Below, one piece after another: positions 42,327 to 51,936 of a stretch of 64,000 bases of DNA. The stretch lies in contig SVKY01000001.1 in assembly GCA_015068235.1 (NCBI GenBank), positions 93,281 through 157,280 on the forward strand. The letters run 5' to 3'. Numbering within the stretch: the stretch's first letter is position 1; each line of letters starts with the position of its first letter. The position numbers and the translations under genes were made by a program. Below the pieces are notes generated by a model that was given only the letters and a program-made list of their open reading frames with translations, was not told the origin of the DNA and ran no database searches. The DNA comes from Oscillospiraceae bacterium. GTDB taxonomy: Bacteria > Bacillota > Clostridia > Oscillospirales > Oscillospiraceae.

Positions 42327-42755
42327 TTACTTCATTCCAAGGGTCTGCGCAGAAACGGAATGCAAACCGTTTTTCTCAAGCATTTCCAAAAGCTTCGGCT
42401 CATCCGACACACGGAAAACCATGTAAGCCTCCTTTGCGCTGCGCTCGATCAAGGAATACATATATTCAATATCGATATGCTCCTGTGCCATCAGCGAGAG
42501 AATGCGTGCCAAACCACCCGGTTCATCGGGCACCGCAACGACCGCAACTTCGTTCACACTAATGATGCAATTTTCTTTCGACAAAATCTCTTTCGCCGCA
42601 GAAATATCGCTGACAAGCATACGCAAAATGCCGAAATCTGTCGTATCAGCGATCGACAAAGCACGCAGGTCGATACCCGCTTCGGACAATGTATTGGTAA
42701 TGCTTGCAATTCTACCGGCTTTATTCTGTAAGAAAACGGATAACTGTTTCAGCAT
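42327..42755 (-). CDS. Tandem ACT-domain protein
   Basis: 142 residues with two ACT-like units (VFLQNKAGRIASITNTLSEA, VAVVAVPDEPGGLARILSLM). ACT domains bind amino acids, so it may sense the amino acid whose catabolism the operon performs. AAAGGAGG lies upstream. It sits between paaK and the aminotransferase, an arrangement frequent for this gene family beside paaK and ior genes. Confidence 0.9.
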   Translation of the reverse strand: MLKQLSVFLQNKAGRIASITNTLSEAGIDLRALSIADTTDFGILRMLVSDISAAKEILSKENCIISVNEVAVVAVPDEPGGLARILSLMAQEHIDIEYMYSLIERSAKEAYMVFRVSDEPKLLEMLEKNGLHSVSAQTLGMK

Positions 42756-42768
42756 AATGGTTCCTCCT

Positions 42769-44076
42769 TTAGTCCAACAGCTTACGCTTGTCGATCACAC
42801 GGACCGCCTTACCCTCAGAACGGGGAATAGAATTCGGTTCCATCAACGTAACCTTAGCATTGACGCCAAGCAGGTTTTTCAGTGCCTCGGACAATTCCTT
42901 CGCGCGCACAGACAATCCCTTGACCGTGTCCGAAAATACTTCATTACTGATCTCGACCTGCACCTCGATGCTGTCAAAGTTGTTTGCACGATCGACAATA
43001 ATCTGATAGTTGGCGGTATAGCCCCGCTCGATCAGAACGGTCTCGATCTGAGACGGGAAAACATTCACGCCACGGATAATCAGCATATCATCGGTACGTC
43101 CACGGGGCTTGGTCATTTTGCAAAGCGTTCTGCCGCAGGAGCATTTTTGACGCACGATCACGCCGATATCGCGAGTGCGGTAGCGCAAAATTGGGAACGC
43201 CTCTTTCGTGATGCAACTAAACACCAACTCACCTTGTGTGCCGTCGGGCAGAACCTCGCCGGTCTCAGGGTCGATGACCTCAACGATAAAATGGTCCTCA
43301 TTGACGTGCATACCTGTCTGTTCGTCACACTCAAATGCAACACCCGGTCCAATGATCTCGGTCAGACCGTAAATATCATATGCAGTGATGCCAAGCATAT
43401 CCTCGATCTGCCTGCGCATCTCATTCGTCCACGGCTCAGCGCCAAAAACACCTGATTTCAGCTTAATATCATCCTTCGTATAACCGTTTGCATAGAGCGT
43501 TTCAGCGATATGCAGTGCATACGACGGTGTGCAGCACAAAATCGTCGAACCAAAATCTTTCAGAATCGTAACCTGACGCTGCGTATTTCCCGAAGATACC
43601 GGAATTGCCGTTGCGCCAATACGCTTTGCGCCACCGTCAGCGCCTAAACCACCGGTAAACAGTCCGTAACCATAGGAAACATGCACCATATCCTCATCGG
43701 TACACCCTGCCGCTGTCAATGCGCGAGCAACACATTCGTCCCACACGTCCATATCGTTTTTGGTATAGCCGACAACGATCTGCTTTCCGGTCGTGCCGGA
43801 CGATGCGTGAAGTCTGACTACGTCCTTCATCGGTACGGCAAAAAGACCGTAAGGATACGTATCTCTCAAATCCTGCTTATAGCTAAACGGCAGCTTATGA
43901 AGGTCATTGATCGATCGAATGTCATCAGGCTTCACACCTGCCTCATCCATTTTGTTGCGATAAAAAGAAACATTCTCATAAACACGCTTTACCGTAGCGC
44001 AAAGACGTTCATTTTGAAGCTGTACGATCGTCTCTCTTGAGGCGGTCTCAATTTCGGGTGTATAATATTTCTGCAT
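42769..44076 (-). CDS. paaK: Phenylacetate-CoA ligase family enzyme
   Basis: 435 residues. The AMP-binding motif is SSGTTGKQIVVGYT, with later YGLTEIIGPG and the C-terminal PRSEGKAVRVID. It interconverts an arylacetate, CoA and ATP with the arylacetyl-CoA and AMP. Next to an indolepyruvate oxidoreductase it most likely handles indoleacetate- or phenylacetate-type acids. In a fermenter it may run toward free acid and ATP. Four bases separate it from iorB. Confidence 0.92.
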   Translation of the reverse strand: MQKYYTPEIETASRETIVQLQNERLCATVKRVYENVSFYRNKMDEAGVKPDDIRSINDLHKLPFSYKQDLRDTYPYGLFAVPMKDVVRLHASSGTTGKQIVVGYTKNDMDVWDECVARALTAAGCTDEDMVHVSYGYGLFTGGLGADGGAKRIGATAIPVSSGNTQRQVTILKDFGSTILCCTPSYALHIAETLYANGYTKDDIKLKSGVFGAEPWTNEMRRQIEDMLGITAYDIYGLTEIIGPGVAFECDEQTGMHVNEDHFIVEVIDPETGEVLPDGTQGELVFSCITKEAFPILRYRTRDIGVIVRQKCSCGRTLCKMTKPRGRTDDMLIIRGVNVFPSQIETVLIERGYTANYQIIVDRANNFDSIEVQVEISNEVFSDTVKGLSVRAKELSEALKNLLGVNAKVTLMEPNSIPRSEGKAVRVIDKRKLLD

Positions 44077-44079
44077 AAA

Positions 44080-44655
44080 CTACCTCTCCGCCTTCCCCAA
44101 TGCAAAGGCTTTTTTATTTAATTCCAAGAATTTTGTCGGTACACTTTGCTCAATCGCAAGCATCCATTCTTCATCGCTGAATTCAAAATAATTCGACAAG
44201 AGGCCCAATAACACCAAATTGACCGCCTTGCTTGAGCCAGCCTCTTCCGCCAAGGAAAGCGCATCGATCGCATCAATGTCAAAGCCTGCATTTTTCACTT
44301 TCTCAGCAAGCTCTGACGGATATTGAGCTGCACCCGTGATTACGGGCATCGGATTGATTCTCTGCGTGTTCGTGATGATCTTTCCGTTGGGGCGAAGATA
44401 CTGCGTCCAACGAGCAGCCTCCAACAGTTCAAACGACACGATTACATCCGCTTCACCCTTATCAATGATGGGAGAGTAAACCTTCTGACCATAGCGGACA
44501 TAAGTCACAACACTGCCGCCTCTTTGGCTCATGCCGTGAACCTCAGATACTTTCACATCATAGCCCCTCGACAGCAGTAGCTTGCCCAAAAGCTTGCTTG
44601 CAAGAAGACTTCCCTGTCCGCCAACACCGACGATCATAATATTCTTCGTTCTCAT
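44080..44655 (-). CDS. iorB: Indolepyruvate:ferredoxin oxidoreductase, beta subunit
   Basis: 191 residues. The GVGGQGSLLASKLLGKLLL motif is the conserved N-terminal glycine-rich region of 2-oxoacid:ferredoxin oxidoreductase gamma/beta-type subunits. The middle GMSQRGGSVVTYVRYG is typical too. Overlaps the end of iorA by four bases (ATGA), supporting stoichiometric translation. Confidence 0.93.
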   Translation of the reverse strand: MRTKNIMIVGVGGQGSLLASKLLGKLLLSRGYDVKVSEVHGMSQRGGSVVTYVRYGQKVYSPIIDKGEADVIVSFELLEAARWTQYLRPNGKIITNTQRINPMPVITGAAQYPSELAEKVKNAGFDIDAIDALSLAEEAGSSKAVNLVLLGLLSNYFEFSDEEWMLAIEQSVPTKFLELNKKAFALGKAER

Positions 44656-46391
44656 TGTGCCACCTCCTGCAAGGCGCCAGGCCTACAAAGCTGCATGCAA
44701 ACGCCGCAGCCGGTACAAAGCGTAGTGTCGATTTTCGCCTTACCTCCTGTCATGCTGATGGCAGGGCATCCGATCTTCATGCACATCTTGCAGGAAATGC
44801 ACTTTTGCATATCTACTTTGATCGGCTTTTTGTGCTTCACATACTTCAAAAGAGCGCATGGGCGTCTGGAAATAATGACAGACGGCTCAGCAACGGAAAG
44901 TTCTTCCTTTACTGCCTCCTCGCACTGCATCAGATCATAAGGATCGACAACACGCACGCGAGCAATGCCCAGCGCATGGCACAATGCTTCGAGATCGACC
45001 TTTGCAGCAGGATCCCCCTTCAAATTAAAACCTGTCGTTGGATTTTGCTGGTGACCCGTCATGCCGGTGATGGAGTTATCCAAAATGATCACCGTACTGT
45101 TGGAATGATTGTATGCAATATTTACCAAGCCCGTCATGCCTGAATGCATGAAGGTCGAATCACCGATCACGGCAACAGTTTTCTGCTCGCTTTCACCACC
45201 GCTCGCCTTATTAAAGCCATGCACGCCAGAAACAGATGCACCCATACATACGCAGGTATCAACGGCATTTAGCGGAGCTGTTGCGCCAAGGGTATAGCAG
45301 CCGATATCTCCAATCACATTCAACTTGAGCTTTGAGAGCGTATAATACAAGCCCCTGTGCGGACAACCGGCGCACATCACAGGCGGACGATTCGGAATGC
45401 TTTCGTCCAAACATTTTCCATCGTCATATGTAAGCCCCAACGCCGCAGCCACCGCATTTTGCGAAAGCTCGCCAATATTGGAAAACAGCTCTTTGCCGAT
45501 CACATCAAGTCTCAAATTTCTGCAATGTTCTTCAATGAAACCATCAAGCTCCTCGACAACAATCACCTTTTCAACGCTCGCGCAGAAATCACGCAACAGT
45601 TTCTCCGGCATCGGCCAGATCATACCTATTTTCAAAACGCTGATCGTATCACCGCAAACCTCTTTGACGTATTGATAAGCGGTGCTGGATGTAATAATAC
45701 CAAGCTGCTTTTCAGTTCCATACTCAATGCGATTTAAGCTCGTTGATTCCGCATATTCAATAAGCGCCTTTGTGCGAGCTTCCACGATTGGATGACGGAG
45801 TTTTGCAAACGCAGGCATCATGATATACTTCTGCGGATTCTTTTTATAAGCCTTTTGCGCCGTTTCAACTCTTTCCGATGTCTGTACGATACTCTGCGAG
45901 TGTGCAACACGAGTGCATATCTTCATCAAAACAGGTGTATCATAGGTTTCCGAAAGTTCATATGCAATTTTCGTAAATTCCAGCGCTTCAAAAGAATCCG
46001 AAGGCTCCAACATCGGGATTTTCGCTGCCTTTGCATAATTCCTCGAATCCTGTTCATTTTGAGAACTGTGCATACCGGGATCGTCTGCAACGCCGATGAT
46101 CATGCCGCCATTGACGCCGGTATAGGAAATGGTAAACAGCGGATCAGCCGCAACATTCAAGCCAACATGCTTCATGCCGCAAAAGCTGCGTTTACCTGCC
46201 AAGCTTGCGCCAAACGCCGTTTCCATTGCAACCTTTTCATTCGGTGCCCATTCTGCATAAATTTCCGTAAATTTAGCGGCGTATTCCGTAATTTCCGTGC
46301 TTGGTGTGCCCGGATAGCTGGAAACAAAGCTGCAACCAGCTTCATACAAGCCTCTTGCAAATGCTTCATTTCCAAGCATTAGTTGTTTCAT
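44652..46391 (-). CDS. iorA: Indolepyruvate:ferredoxin oxidoreductase, alpha subunit
   Basis: 579 residues. The protein oxidises arylpyruvates to arylacetyl-CoA with ferredoxin reduction. N-terminal pyrimidine-binding domain (GYPGTPSTE-like SSYPGTPSTEITEYAAKF), the TPP-binding region GDIGCYTLG and GDSTFMHSGMTG, and two C-terminal [4Fe-4S] sites (CISCKMCMKIGCPAI, CTGCGVCMQLCRPGAL). The start at 46391 follows GAGG, and an upstream extension into the leader is rejected. First gene of the operon, with its own promoter. Confidence 0.95.
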   Translation of the reverse strand: MKQLMLGNEAFARGLYEAGCSFVSSYPGTPSTEITEYAAKFTEIYAEWAPNEKVAMETAFGASLAGKRSFCGMKHVGLNVAADPLFTISYTGVNGGMIIGVADDPGMHSSQNEQDSRNYAKAAKIPMLEPSDSFEALEFTKIAYELSETYDTPVLMKICTRVAHSQSIVQTSERVETAQKAYKKNPQKYIMMPAFAKLRHPIVEARTKALIEYAESTSLNRIEYGTEKQLGIITSSTAYQYVKEVCGDTISVLKIGMIWPMPEKLLRDFCASVEKVIVVEELDGFIEEHCRNLRLDVIGKELFSNIGELSQNAVAAALGLTYDDGKCLDESIPNRPPVMCAGCPHRGLYYTLSKLKLNVIGDIGCYTLGATAPLNAVDTCVCMGASVSGVHGFNKASGGESEQKTVAVIGDSTFMHSGMTGLVNIAYNHSNSTVIILDNSITGMTGHQQNPTTGFNLKGDPAAKVDLEALCHALGIARVRVVDPYDLMQCEEAVKEELSVAEPSVIISRRPCALLKYVKHKKPIKVDMQKCISCKMCMKIGCPAISMTGGKAKIDTTLCTGCGVCMQLCRPGALQEVAQ

Positions 46392-46424
46392 AAGCAAAAC
46401 CTCACTTGCTATGTGGAATACTTT

Positions 46425-46453
46425 ATTATACACTCAAATACAGCAAAGTTCAA
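46425..46453 (-). promoter_or_regulatory. Promoter of the iorA operon
   Basis: Minus-strand TTGAAC (46448-46453), a 17-base spacer and TATAAT (46425-46430). Confidence 0.78.
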
Positions 46454-46505
46454 GAATTTATTCAAAATTCCCACCTTAAAATTTGTTTATAATTTATAAC
46501 GTTGC

Positions 46506-46552
46506 ATAAAAAAGAATGCAGGAGAAACCGCTTAAAGTGCGATCTCTCCTGC
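46506..46552 (-). terminator. Terminator after valS
   Basis: GCAGGAGA (46518-46525) pairs with TCTCCTGC (46545-46552), with inner pairing, followed on the minus strand by ATTCTTTTTTATG. Confidence 0.85.
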
Positions 46553-46563
46553 AATTTTGAAAA

Positions 46564-49203
46564 TTATAATGCCTTCATGCGAGCTTCGCTCTCTTCAAGC
46601 TGCTTGATGAGGCTTTCATACTTTGCAGCCTTTTCACGCTCGGCAGCAACGACCGCCTCGGGTGCCTTTGCAATAAAGCCGGGGTTATTGAGCTTGCCCA
46701 AAATGCCTGCAAGGCCCTTCTGTGCCTTTTCTTTTTCCTTTGCGATGCGCGCAAGCTCTTTCTCAACATCAACAAGCTGGCTCATCGGCATATAAAGCGC
46801 CGCATCGTGCGTGACACAAGATGCCATCGACTCATACCCCTTCGGCTCTGCTTCGCTGATGACAACGTCATCTGCATATGCCAAACGAGTGATAAAGCCC
46901 GTACCAGTTGCAAAGATCTCCTGCTTATTTGTCACGATATAGAGTGTACACTTTTTAGACGGCGGTACGTTCATCTCCGCTCTGCGGTTACGAACCGCAC
47001 GGATCGCATTCATAATGCTCTCCATTGCAGTTTCTTCTGCCTTAAAGCTCAGATCTTCACGATACTTCGGCCACTGTGCAACGATCAGAGCCTCGCCCTC
47101 GTGTGGGAGCGCCTGCCATATTTCCTCGGTAATAAACGGCATGAACGGATGCATCAGACGCAAAACTTGGTCAAGCACGTAGACAAGCACTTTCTGTGCA
47201 ACCGTCTTACTCTTCTCGTCCTCACTGTACAGACGGGACTTCGTCAGCTCGATGTACCAATCGCAGTAGCTGTCCCAAATGAAGTCATAGCACTTCTGCT
47301 CCGCAACGCCGAGTTCGTACTTGTCAAGATTTTCAGTAACCTCAGCAACAAGCGTATTGAGCTTGGAAAGGATCCACTTGTCCGCCGTTTCAAGCTCATC
47401 GGCTGCAGGAAGCTCATTCTTCTCAATGTCCAGGTTCATCAAGACATAGCGGCTTGCATTCCAAAGCTTATTTGCAAAATTGCGCATTGCTTCACAGCGT
47501 TCGACATAGAAGCGCATATCATTGCCCGGGGAATTTGCGGTGATCATGTTCATACGCAGAGCATCGGAGCCAAAGCGCTCGATCATCTCCAGTGGGTCAA
47601 TACCGTTTCCAAGGGATTTCGACATCTTTCTCCCCTTATCATCGCGCACCAAGCCATGGATTAGTACAGTATGGAACGGGGGCTTGCCTGTCTGCTTGCA
47701 AGCAGAGAAGATCATTCTGGCAACCCAGAAGAAGATAATATCATAGCCCGTGACCAAAACATCAGTCGGATAGAAATACTTAAAATCTTCCGCATCGGTA
47801 TTCGGCCAACCAAGGGTCTCGAAAGGCCACAGCGCCGAGGAGAACCAAGTATCGAGCACATCCTCGTCACGAGTGATATTCTTGCTGCCGCACTTTTCGC
47901 AAATGGTCGCATCCTCACGAGAGACAGTCATATGACCGCAATCTGCGCAGTACCAAGCCGGAATCTGATGTCCCCACCAAAGCTGACGAGAAATACACCA
48001 ATCACGAACATTCTCCATCCAGTTGGTATAGGTCTTGGTGAAGCGATCGGGCACGAACTTCGTTTCGCCCTCGTAAACAACACGCAATGCCTCCTCTGCC
48101 AGAGGCTTCATCTTGACGAACCACTGTGCAGAAATGATCGGCTCAACATCCTTATGGCAACGATAGCAGGTACCGACATTATGGCTGTAAGCCTCGATTT
48201 CAACCAAATAGCCCTGCTCCTGCAAATCGGCAACGATTTGCTTTCTTGCCTCATAGCGATCCAAGCCCTGATACTTGCCGCCAAATTCATTGACAACTCC
48301 GTTGTCGTCGAGGACACGGATGACCTCCAAATTATGGCGCAAACCAACTTCAAAGTCATTGGGGTCATGCGCAGGCGTCATCTTAACGCAGCCGGTACCA
48401 AAGTCCATCTCTGCATAATCATCGGCAACAACAGGAATCTCCTTGTTCATGAGAGGCAGAATGACATTTTTGCCAACAATGGCAGTATAGCGCTCATCGT
48501 TCGGGTTGACACAAACACCGGTATCACCGAGCATCGTCTCGGGTCTTGTCGTGGCAACGACCACCTCACCGCTTCCGTCAGCCAACGGATAACGGATGTG
48601 CCAAAGATTGCCGGGCTTGTCCACATATTCAACCTCAGCATCGGACAAAGCCGTGACACAATTCGGGCACCAGTTGATGATGCGGCTACCCTTATAGATC
48701 AAGCCCTGCTCATACAGGTTCACAAACACCTCACGAACCGCACTTGAGCAGCCCTCATCCATAGTGAATCTTGCTCTGTCCCAATCGCAGGAGGCGCCGA
48801 GCTTCTTCTGCTGCTCGACAATACGGTTGCCGTACTGATGCTTCCAATCCCATACCTTTTCAAGGAACTTTTCGCGCCCAAGATCGTAACGAGTCAAGCC
48901 TTCCTTGCGGAGCTCCTCTTCGACCTTGATCTGTGTTGCAATGCCAGCATGGTCAACACCGGGCAGCCAAAGTGCGCTGTAGCCCTGCATTCTCTTGAAA
49001 CGGATCAAAACATCCTGCAAAGCAGCATCCATCGCATGACCCATGTGAAGCTGACCTGTGACGTTGGGAGGCGGCATCACGATGGTGAAGGGCTTCTTCT
49101 CAGGATCACGCTTTGCGTGGAAATAGCCGCCGTCAGACCAGAATTTGTAAAGTCGTTCTTCAACGGCTTTGGGATCATAGGTTTTCGGTAATTCTCTTGC
49201 CAT
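46564..49203 (-). CDS. valS: Valyl-tRNA synthetase
   Basis: A class I synthetase of 879 residues. HIGH box appears as [16 protein letters not shown] and KMSKS as [11 protein letters not shown]; the editing insert includes [15 protein letters not shown] and the zinc-like sites DCGHMTV and [11 protein letters not shown]-terminal coiled coil follows ([20 protein letters not shown]). Preceded by a T-box leader with a Val specifier and by the hairpin-chain element at 49237-49405. AAGGAG lies just upstream of the start. Confidence 0.98.
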   Translation of the reverse strand: MARELPKTYDPKAVEERLYKFWSDGGYFHAKRDPEKKPFTIVMPPPNVTGQLHMGHAMDAALQDVLIRFKRMQGYSALWLPGVDHAGIATQIKVEEELRKEGLTRYDLGREKFLEKVWDWKHQYGNRIVEQQKKLGASCDWDRARFTMDEGCSSAVREVFVNLYEQGLIYKGSRIINWCPNCVTALSDAEVEYVDKPGNLWHIRYPLADGSGEVVVATTRPETMLGDTGVCVNPNDERYTAIVGKNVILPLMNKEIPVVADDYAEMDFGTGCVKMTPAHDPNDFEVGLRHNLEVIRVLDDNGVVNEFGGKYQGLDRYEARKQIVADLQEQGYLVEIEAYSHNVGTCYRCHKDVEPIISAQWFVKMKPLAEEALRVVYEGETKFVPDRFTKTYTNWMENVRDWCISRQLWWGHQIPAWYCADCGHMTVSREDATICEKCGSKNITRDEDVLDTWFSSALWPFETLGWPNTDAEDFKYFYPTDVLVTGYDIIFFWVARMIFSACKQTGKPPFHTVLIHGLVRDDKGRKMSKSLGNGIDPLEMIERFGSDALRMNMITANSPGNDMRFYVERCEAMRNFANKLWNASRYVLMNLDIEKNELPAADELETADKWILSKLNTLVAEVTENLDKYELGVAEQKCYDFIWDSYCDWYIELTKSRLYSEDEKSKTVAQKVLVYVLDQVLRLMHPFMPFITEEIWQALPHEGEALIVAQWPKYREDLSFKAEETAMESIMNAIRAVRNRRAEMNVPPSKKCTLYIVTNKQEIFATGTGFITRLAYADDVVISEAEPKGYESMASCVTHDAALYMPMSQLVDVEKELARIAKEKEKAQKGLAGILGKLNNPGFIAKAPEAVVAAEREKAAKYESLIKQLEESEARMKAL

Positions 49204-49236
49204 ATTTTTTCTCCTTTTCGGAAATAGTTACAAATA

Positions 49237-49405
49237 ATACTGTTTCTTGATAAAATGGTATGAAAACCATTTTATTGCAGGATGAACATCCTGCACCGCC
49301 TGTGGCGGCAAGAAAAGTATTGTACAACATTCTTGTCGGCTACGCCGCCACCCGCTCGCTGAGCGGGTAATAAAACGATGAAACCGTTTTATTAAGAATT
49401 AGTAT
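49237..49405. repeat. Hairpin-chain element C in the valS leader
   Basis: A 169-bp block with imperfect terminal inverted repeats of about 23 bases: ATACTgtTTCTTgATAAAAtGGT at 49237 and, reversed, ATACTaaTTCTTaATAAAAcGGT ending at 49405. Between them are small perfect hairpins in series: ATAAAATGGT/ACCATTTTAT, GCAGGATG/CATCCTGC, CCGCC/GGCGG, TTGTACAA, ACCCGCTC/GAGCGGGT and AATAAAACG/CGTTTTATT. There is no ORF. It abuts the T-run of the T-box terminator and ends 34 bases upstream of the valS start codon. Confidence 0.75.
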
Positions 49406-49434
49406 AAAAAACGCCCCGAGCTATGCTCAGGGCG
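49406..49434 (-). terminator. T-box terminator of valS
   Basis: On the minus strand CGCCC...GGGCG-type arms (49412-49434, CGCCCTGAGC with GCTCGGGGCG) are followed by six T. The antiterminator alternative uses the upstream T-box sequence at 49443-49455. Confidence 0.88.
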
Positions 49435-49630
49435 AATAAAATCCGTGGTACCACCTGATTTCCTGCAAACGCAGGCACTCAACTCTCTGTAACGGGAGAA
49501 ACCGTGCAGACCTAAAAATTCAGCCTACCCACTCAAAAGCGACCTTCCCTCTCGTGTGCAGGGACTTGCACCACCCGTCCCCTCTCTGATGTCACAACGC
49601 AAGGTACTCCTCTTTTTCAACGTGTTTCAT
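49406..49630 (-). promoter_or_regulatory. T-box riboswitch for valS
   Basis: On the minus strand the leader carries the T-box core GGTGGTACCACGG (49443-49455), followed by the terminator at 49406-49434. Upstream lies the large Stem I region, in which a GTC triplet at 49541-49543 (Val) sits in the segment AAGGTCGCTT at the place of the specifier loop. Uncharged tRNA-Val would pair with both and permit read-through into valS. Confidence 0.92.
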
Positions 49631-49639
49631 ATCAAATAT

Positions 49640-49668
49640 ATATTATCGAAAAAACTCTGACTTGTCAA
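49640..49668 (-). promoter_or_regulatory. Promoter of the valS T-box transcript
   Basis: Perfect TTGACA (49663-49668), a 17-base spacer and TAATAT (49640-49645) on the minus strand. It starts within a few bases of the phosphohexomutase stop codon. Confidence 0.8.
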
Positions 49669-49671
49669 GTA

Positions 49672-51378
49672 TTAATTCTTCGGAACAAAGTCGTTCATAG
49701 CCTCAGCGATGTCTGCCAAGCGATTTTTTGCACAATTTTGATCGAGATCAACCGCTGTCAGATACAGCTTTACCTTCGGCTCAGTGCCGGAAGGACGGAC
49801 GATCACGCTACCCTTGTCGCCCAGCACTAAGGTGACAACATTCGACTTCGGAAGTGTAACCGCACTTTCTTCGCCGGTCACCATGTCGCGAGTGATTCGG
49901 CTTGCATAATCAGTAAATGTCGTGACAGCAATGCCACAAAGCTCATTCGGTACATTGGCTCTAAAATCTGCCATGAACTTGGCAGACATCTCCATAGCGT
50001 TCGGACCCTTGAGCTCGATGCTGATGACCTTTGCCTCATGGTAGCCCAGTTCGGCGTAAAGTGCATCCATCTTCTGCGCCAAATTCATCCCCTCACGCTT
50101 GAGCTTCGCAGCCAAGTCGCAGGTGAGCATAGAGGCAACCACAGCATCCTTATCACGGGCATAGGTACCCTTGAGATAGCCGCAGCTCTCTTCAAAGCCA
50201 AAGACAAAACGATATTCCTCGTGATTCTCTTCCAAAGCCAAGATTTCGCCGCCGATATACTTAAAGCCGGTCAAAACTGCCTTCATTTTCACGCCATATT
50301 TTGCAGCGATCTTGTCTGCAAGCGGTGTGGAAACGATGCTGCGCACAGCAACAGGTTCCTTCGGCAATTTACCCTGAGCAGAAAGCTCACCGAGGATGTA
50401 ATCCAGCAACAAACAGCCCAGCTCATTGCCGCTGAGTTTACGGAAGCCGTCACCGTCGGGAATCGCAACTGCAACACGGTCGCAGTCGGGGTCTGTACCC
50501 AAAATCAGGTCGGGATGGGTCGAACGTGCGATCTTATAGCTCTCATTGAGCGCCGCATCGGTCTCGGGATTGGGATATTCGCAGGTCTTGAAATCGCCAT
50601 CTGGCTCTTCCTGCACCTTCACGATGTCGATATTGACACCGATCCTGCCCAAAACCTCACGAACCGGCTTGTTGCCTGTGCCGCAAAGCGGAGTATACAG
50701 AAGGTTCAAATTATCAGACGGCTCCTGTGCGATTCTCTCAGCCAAAACGGTCTGATAATAATTCTCCCACATCTCAGGCGCGATCAGCTCCACAGAGCCA
50801 TCTGCTAAGCATTCCTCGAAATTAGAATTCGGCATCACAAAATACGGGATCTTGGAAATCTTGTCATATACAATCGCCGCAGGCTCATCGGTCATTTGGC
50901 AGCCATCGGGGCCATAGCACTTGATGCCGTTATATGCGCCTGCATTATGGCTCGCAGAAACAACGATACCGCAGCCGCAACCCAACTGGCGAACCGCATA
51001 AGACAGCATCGGTGTCGGCGCAAGCTCATGGTAAACATAGACCTTGACGCCCTTCTCAGCCAGCGCAACGGCACAAATTTCTGCAAAACGGCGGGAATGA
51101 TGTCGGGAATCGTAACCGATGGCGCATTTCTGCGGAAGTTCGGTCGAGGTCAGCCAAGCAGCCAAGCCCTGCGCAGTACGGCGAACCGTAAAATCGTTCA
51201 AACGATTCGTGCCCAAGCCCATTATACCCCGAATACCCGCAGTGCCAAACTGCAGCTCGGCACCAAAGGCTGACTTCATCTCATTATCATCTTCGACCAT
51301 TTCCTTGAGAACACGAACACCTGCCTCGCTCAAAGGTGCAGTTTTGCACCAAACATGATAGAAATCCTGATAAGTCAT
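49672..51378 (-). CDS. Phosphoglucomutase/phosphomannomutase
   Basis: 568 residues, alpha-D-phosphohexomutase family of the long PgcA/Pgm2 type. The phosphoserine motif is VVSASHNAGAYNGIKCY, the metal-binding loop GTDPDCDRVAV, the sugar-binding GFEESCGYLKG and the phosphate-binding C-terminal IVRPSGTEPKVKLYL. It converts glucose-1-phosphate and glucose-6-phosphate (or mannose forms) for envelope glycan synthesis. AGGAGG precedes the start. A hairpin separates it from the upstream coiled-coil gene. Confidence 0.94.
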   Translation of the reverse strand: MTYQDFYHVWCKTAPLSEAGVRVLKEMVEDDNEMKSAFGAELQFGTAGIRGIMGLGTNRLNDFTVRRTAQGLAAWLTSTELPQKCAIGYDSRHHSRRFAEICAVALAEKGVKVYVYHELAPTPMLSYAVRQLGCGCGIVVSASHNAGAYNGIKCYGPDGCQMTDEPAAIVYDKISKIPYFVMPNSNFEECLADGSVELIAPEMWENYYQTVLAERIAQEPSDNLNLLYTPLCGTGNKPVREVLGRIGVNIDIVKVQEEPDGDFKTCEYPNPETDAALNESYKIARSTHPDLILGTDPDCDRVAVAIPDGDGFRKLSGNELGCLLLDYILGELSAQGKLPKEPVAVRSIVSTPLADKIAAKYGVKMKAVLTGFKYIGGEILALEENHEEYRFVFGFEESCGYLKGTYARDKDAVVASMLTCDLAAKLKREGMNLAQKMDALYAELGYHEAKVISIELKGPNAMEMSAKFMADFRANVPNELCGIAVTTFTDYASRITRDMVTGEESAVTLPKSNVVTLVLGDKGSVIVRPSGTEPKVKLYLTAVDLDQNCAKNRLADIAEAMNDFVPKN

Positions 51379-51394
51379 TATGCTCCTCCTAAAA

Positions 51395-51423
51395 AGCAGG
51401 TCAATTGAGAGAATTGACCTGCT
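51395..51423 (-). terminator. Hairpin between the coiled-coil gene and the phosphohexomutase
   Basis: 12-bp perfect arms AGCAGGTCAATT (51395-51406) and AATTGACCTGCT (51412-51423) followed by TTTT on the minus strand, just before the AGGAGG of the next gene. Partial terminator or attenuator. Confidence 0.72.
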
Positions 51424-51431
51424 AAAATTAT

Positions 51432-51932
51432 TTACACATCCTCAATGATGGCAGAATTGCCTTTTGCCTGCGGATTTACCAAAGCACGGAACTTTGCACG
51501 GGAATCACGAATCTCTGCCAAGGACTGTGCAACCGCCTCCTCGGTCGTGCGAAGTGCATCATCAACGTAGTCGTTAGTGATCTGCTTGAGCTCCTTGATC
51601 TTATCCTGGGCAGCACGAACCATCTCGTTTGCCTGGTTCTTTGCTTCCTGATAAATTGCTTCCTGCGCAACAAGCTGACGAGCCTGAATCTGAGCGCTCT
51701 TCAAGATGCCCTCAGCCTCACGCTTCGCGTTGGTGATCAACTCAGAACGGGATTCAACAATTGTCTTTGCCTGCTTCAGCTCACCGGGAAGCTGGTTGCT
51801 GATTTCATCGAGAAGGTCCAAAACCTTTTCACGCTCGATCGAGCACTTATCTCCGCTAAAAGGTACATTTTTGGCATCCTGCACCATTTCGTAAAGGATA
51901 CCGATCAGTTCTTCAATGCCATGTTCATTCAT
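51432..51932 (-). CDS. Coiled-coil protein, possibly DivIVA- or ATPase-subunit-like
   Basis: 166 residues, almost wholly helical with heptad-rich segments (AKREAEGILKSAQIQARQLV, EMVRAAQDKIKELKQITNDY). No membrane segment or known catalytic motif. It resembles small proteins automatically labelled as ATP synthase subunit b-like or DivIVA-like because of charged helices. The start at 51932 follows GGAGG. Directly downstream of coaD and co-transcribed with uvrC, rsmD and coaD. Function unknown. Confidence 0.7.
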   Translation of the reverse strand: MNEHGIEELIGILYEMVQDAKNVPFSGDKCSIEREKVLDLLDEISNQLPGELKQAKTIVESRSELITNAKREAEGILKSAQIQARQLVAQEAIYQEAKNQANEMVRAAQDKIKELKQITNDYVDDALRTTEEAVAQSLAEIRDSRAKFRALVNPQAKGNSAIIEDV

Positions 51933-51936
51933 TATT

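Noticed and set aside
47671..48747. 358-codon plus frame opposite valS
   Set aside because: Antisense shadow of the conserved valS catalytic region.
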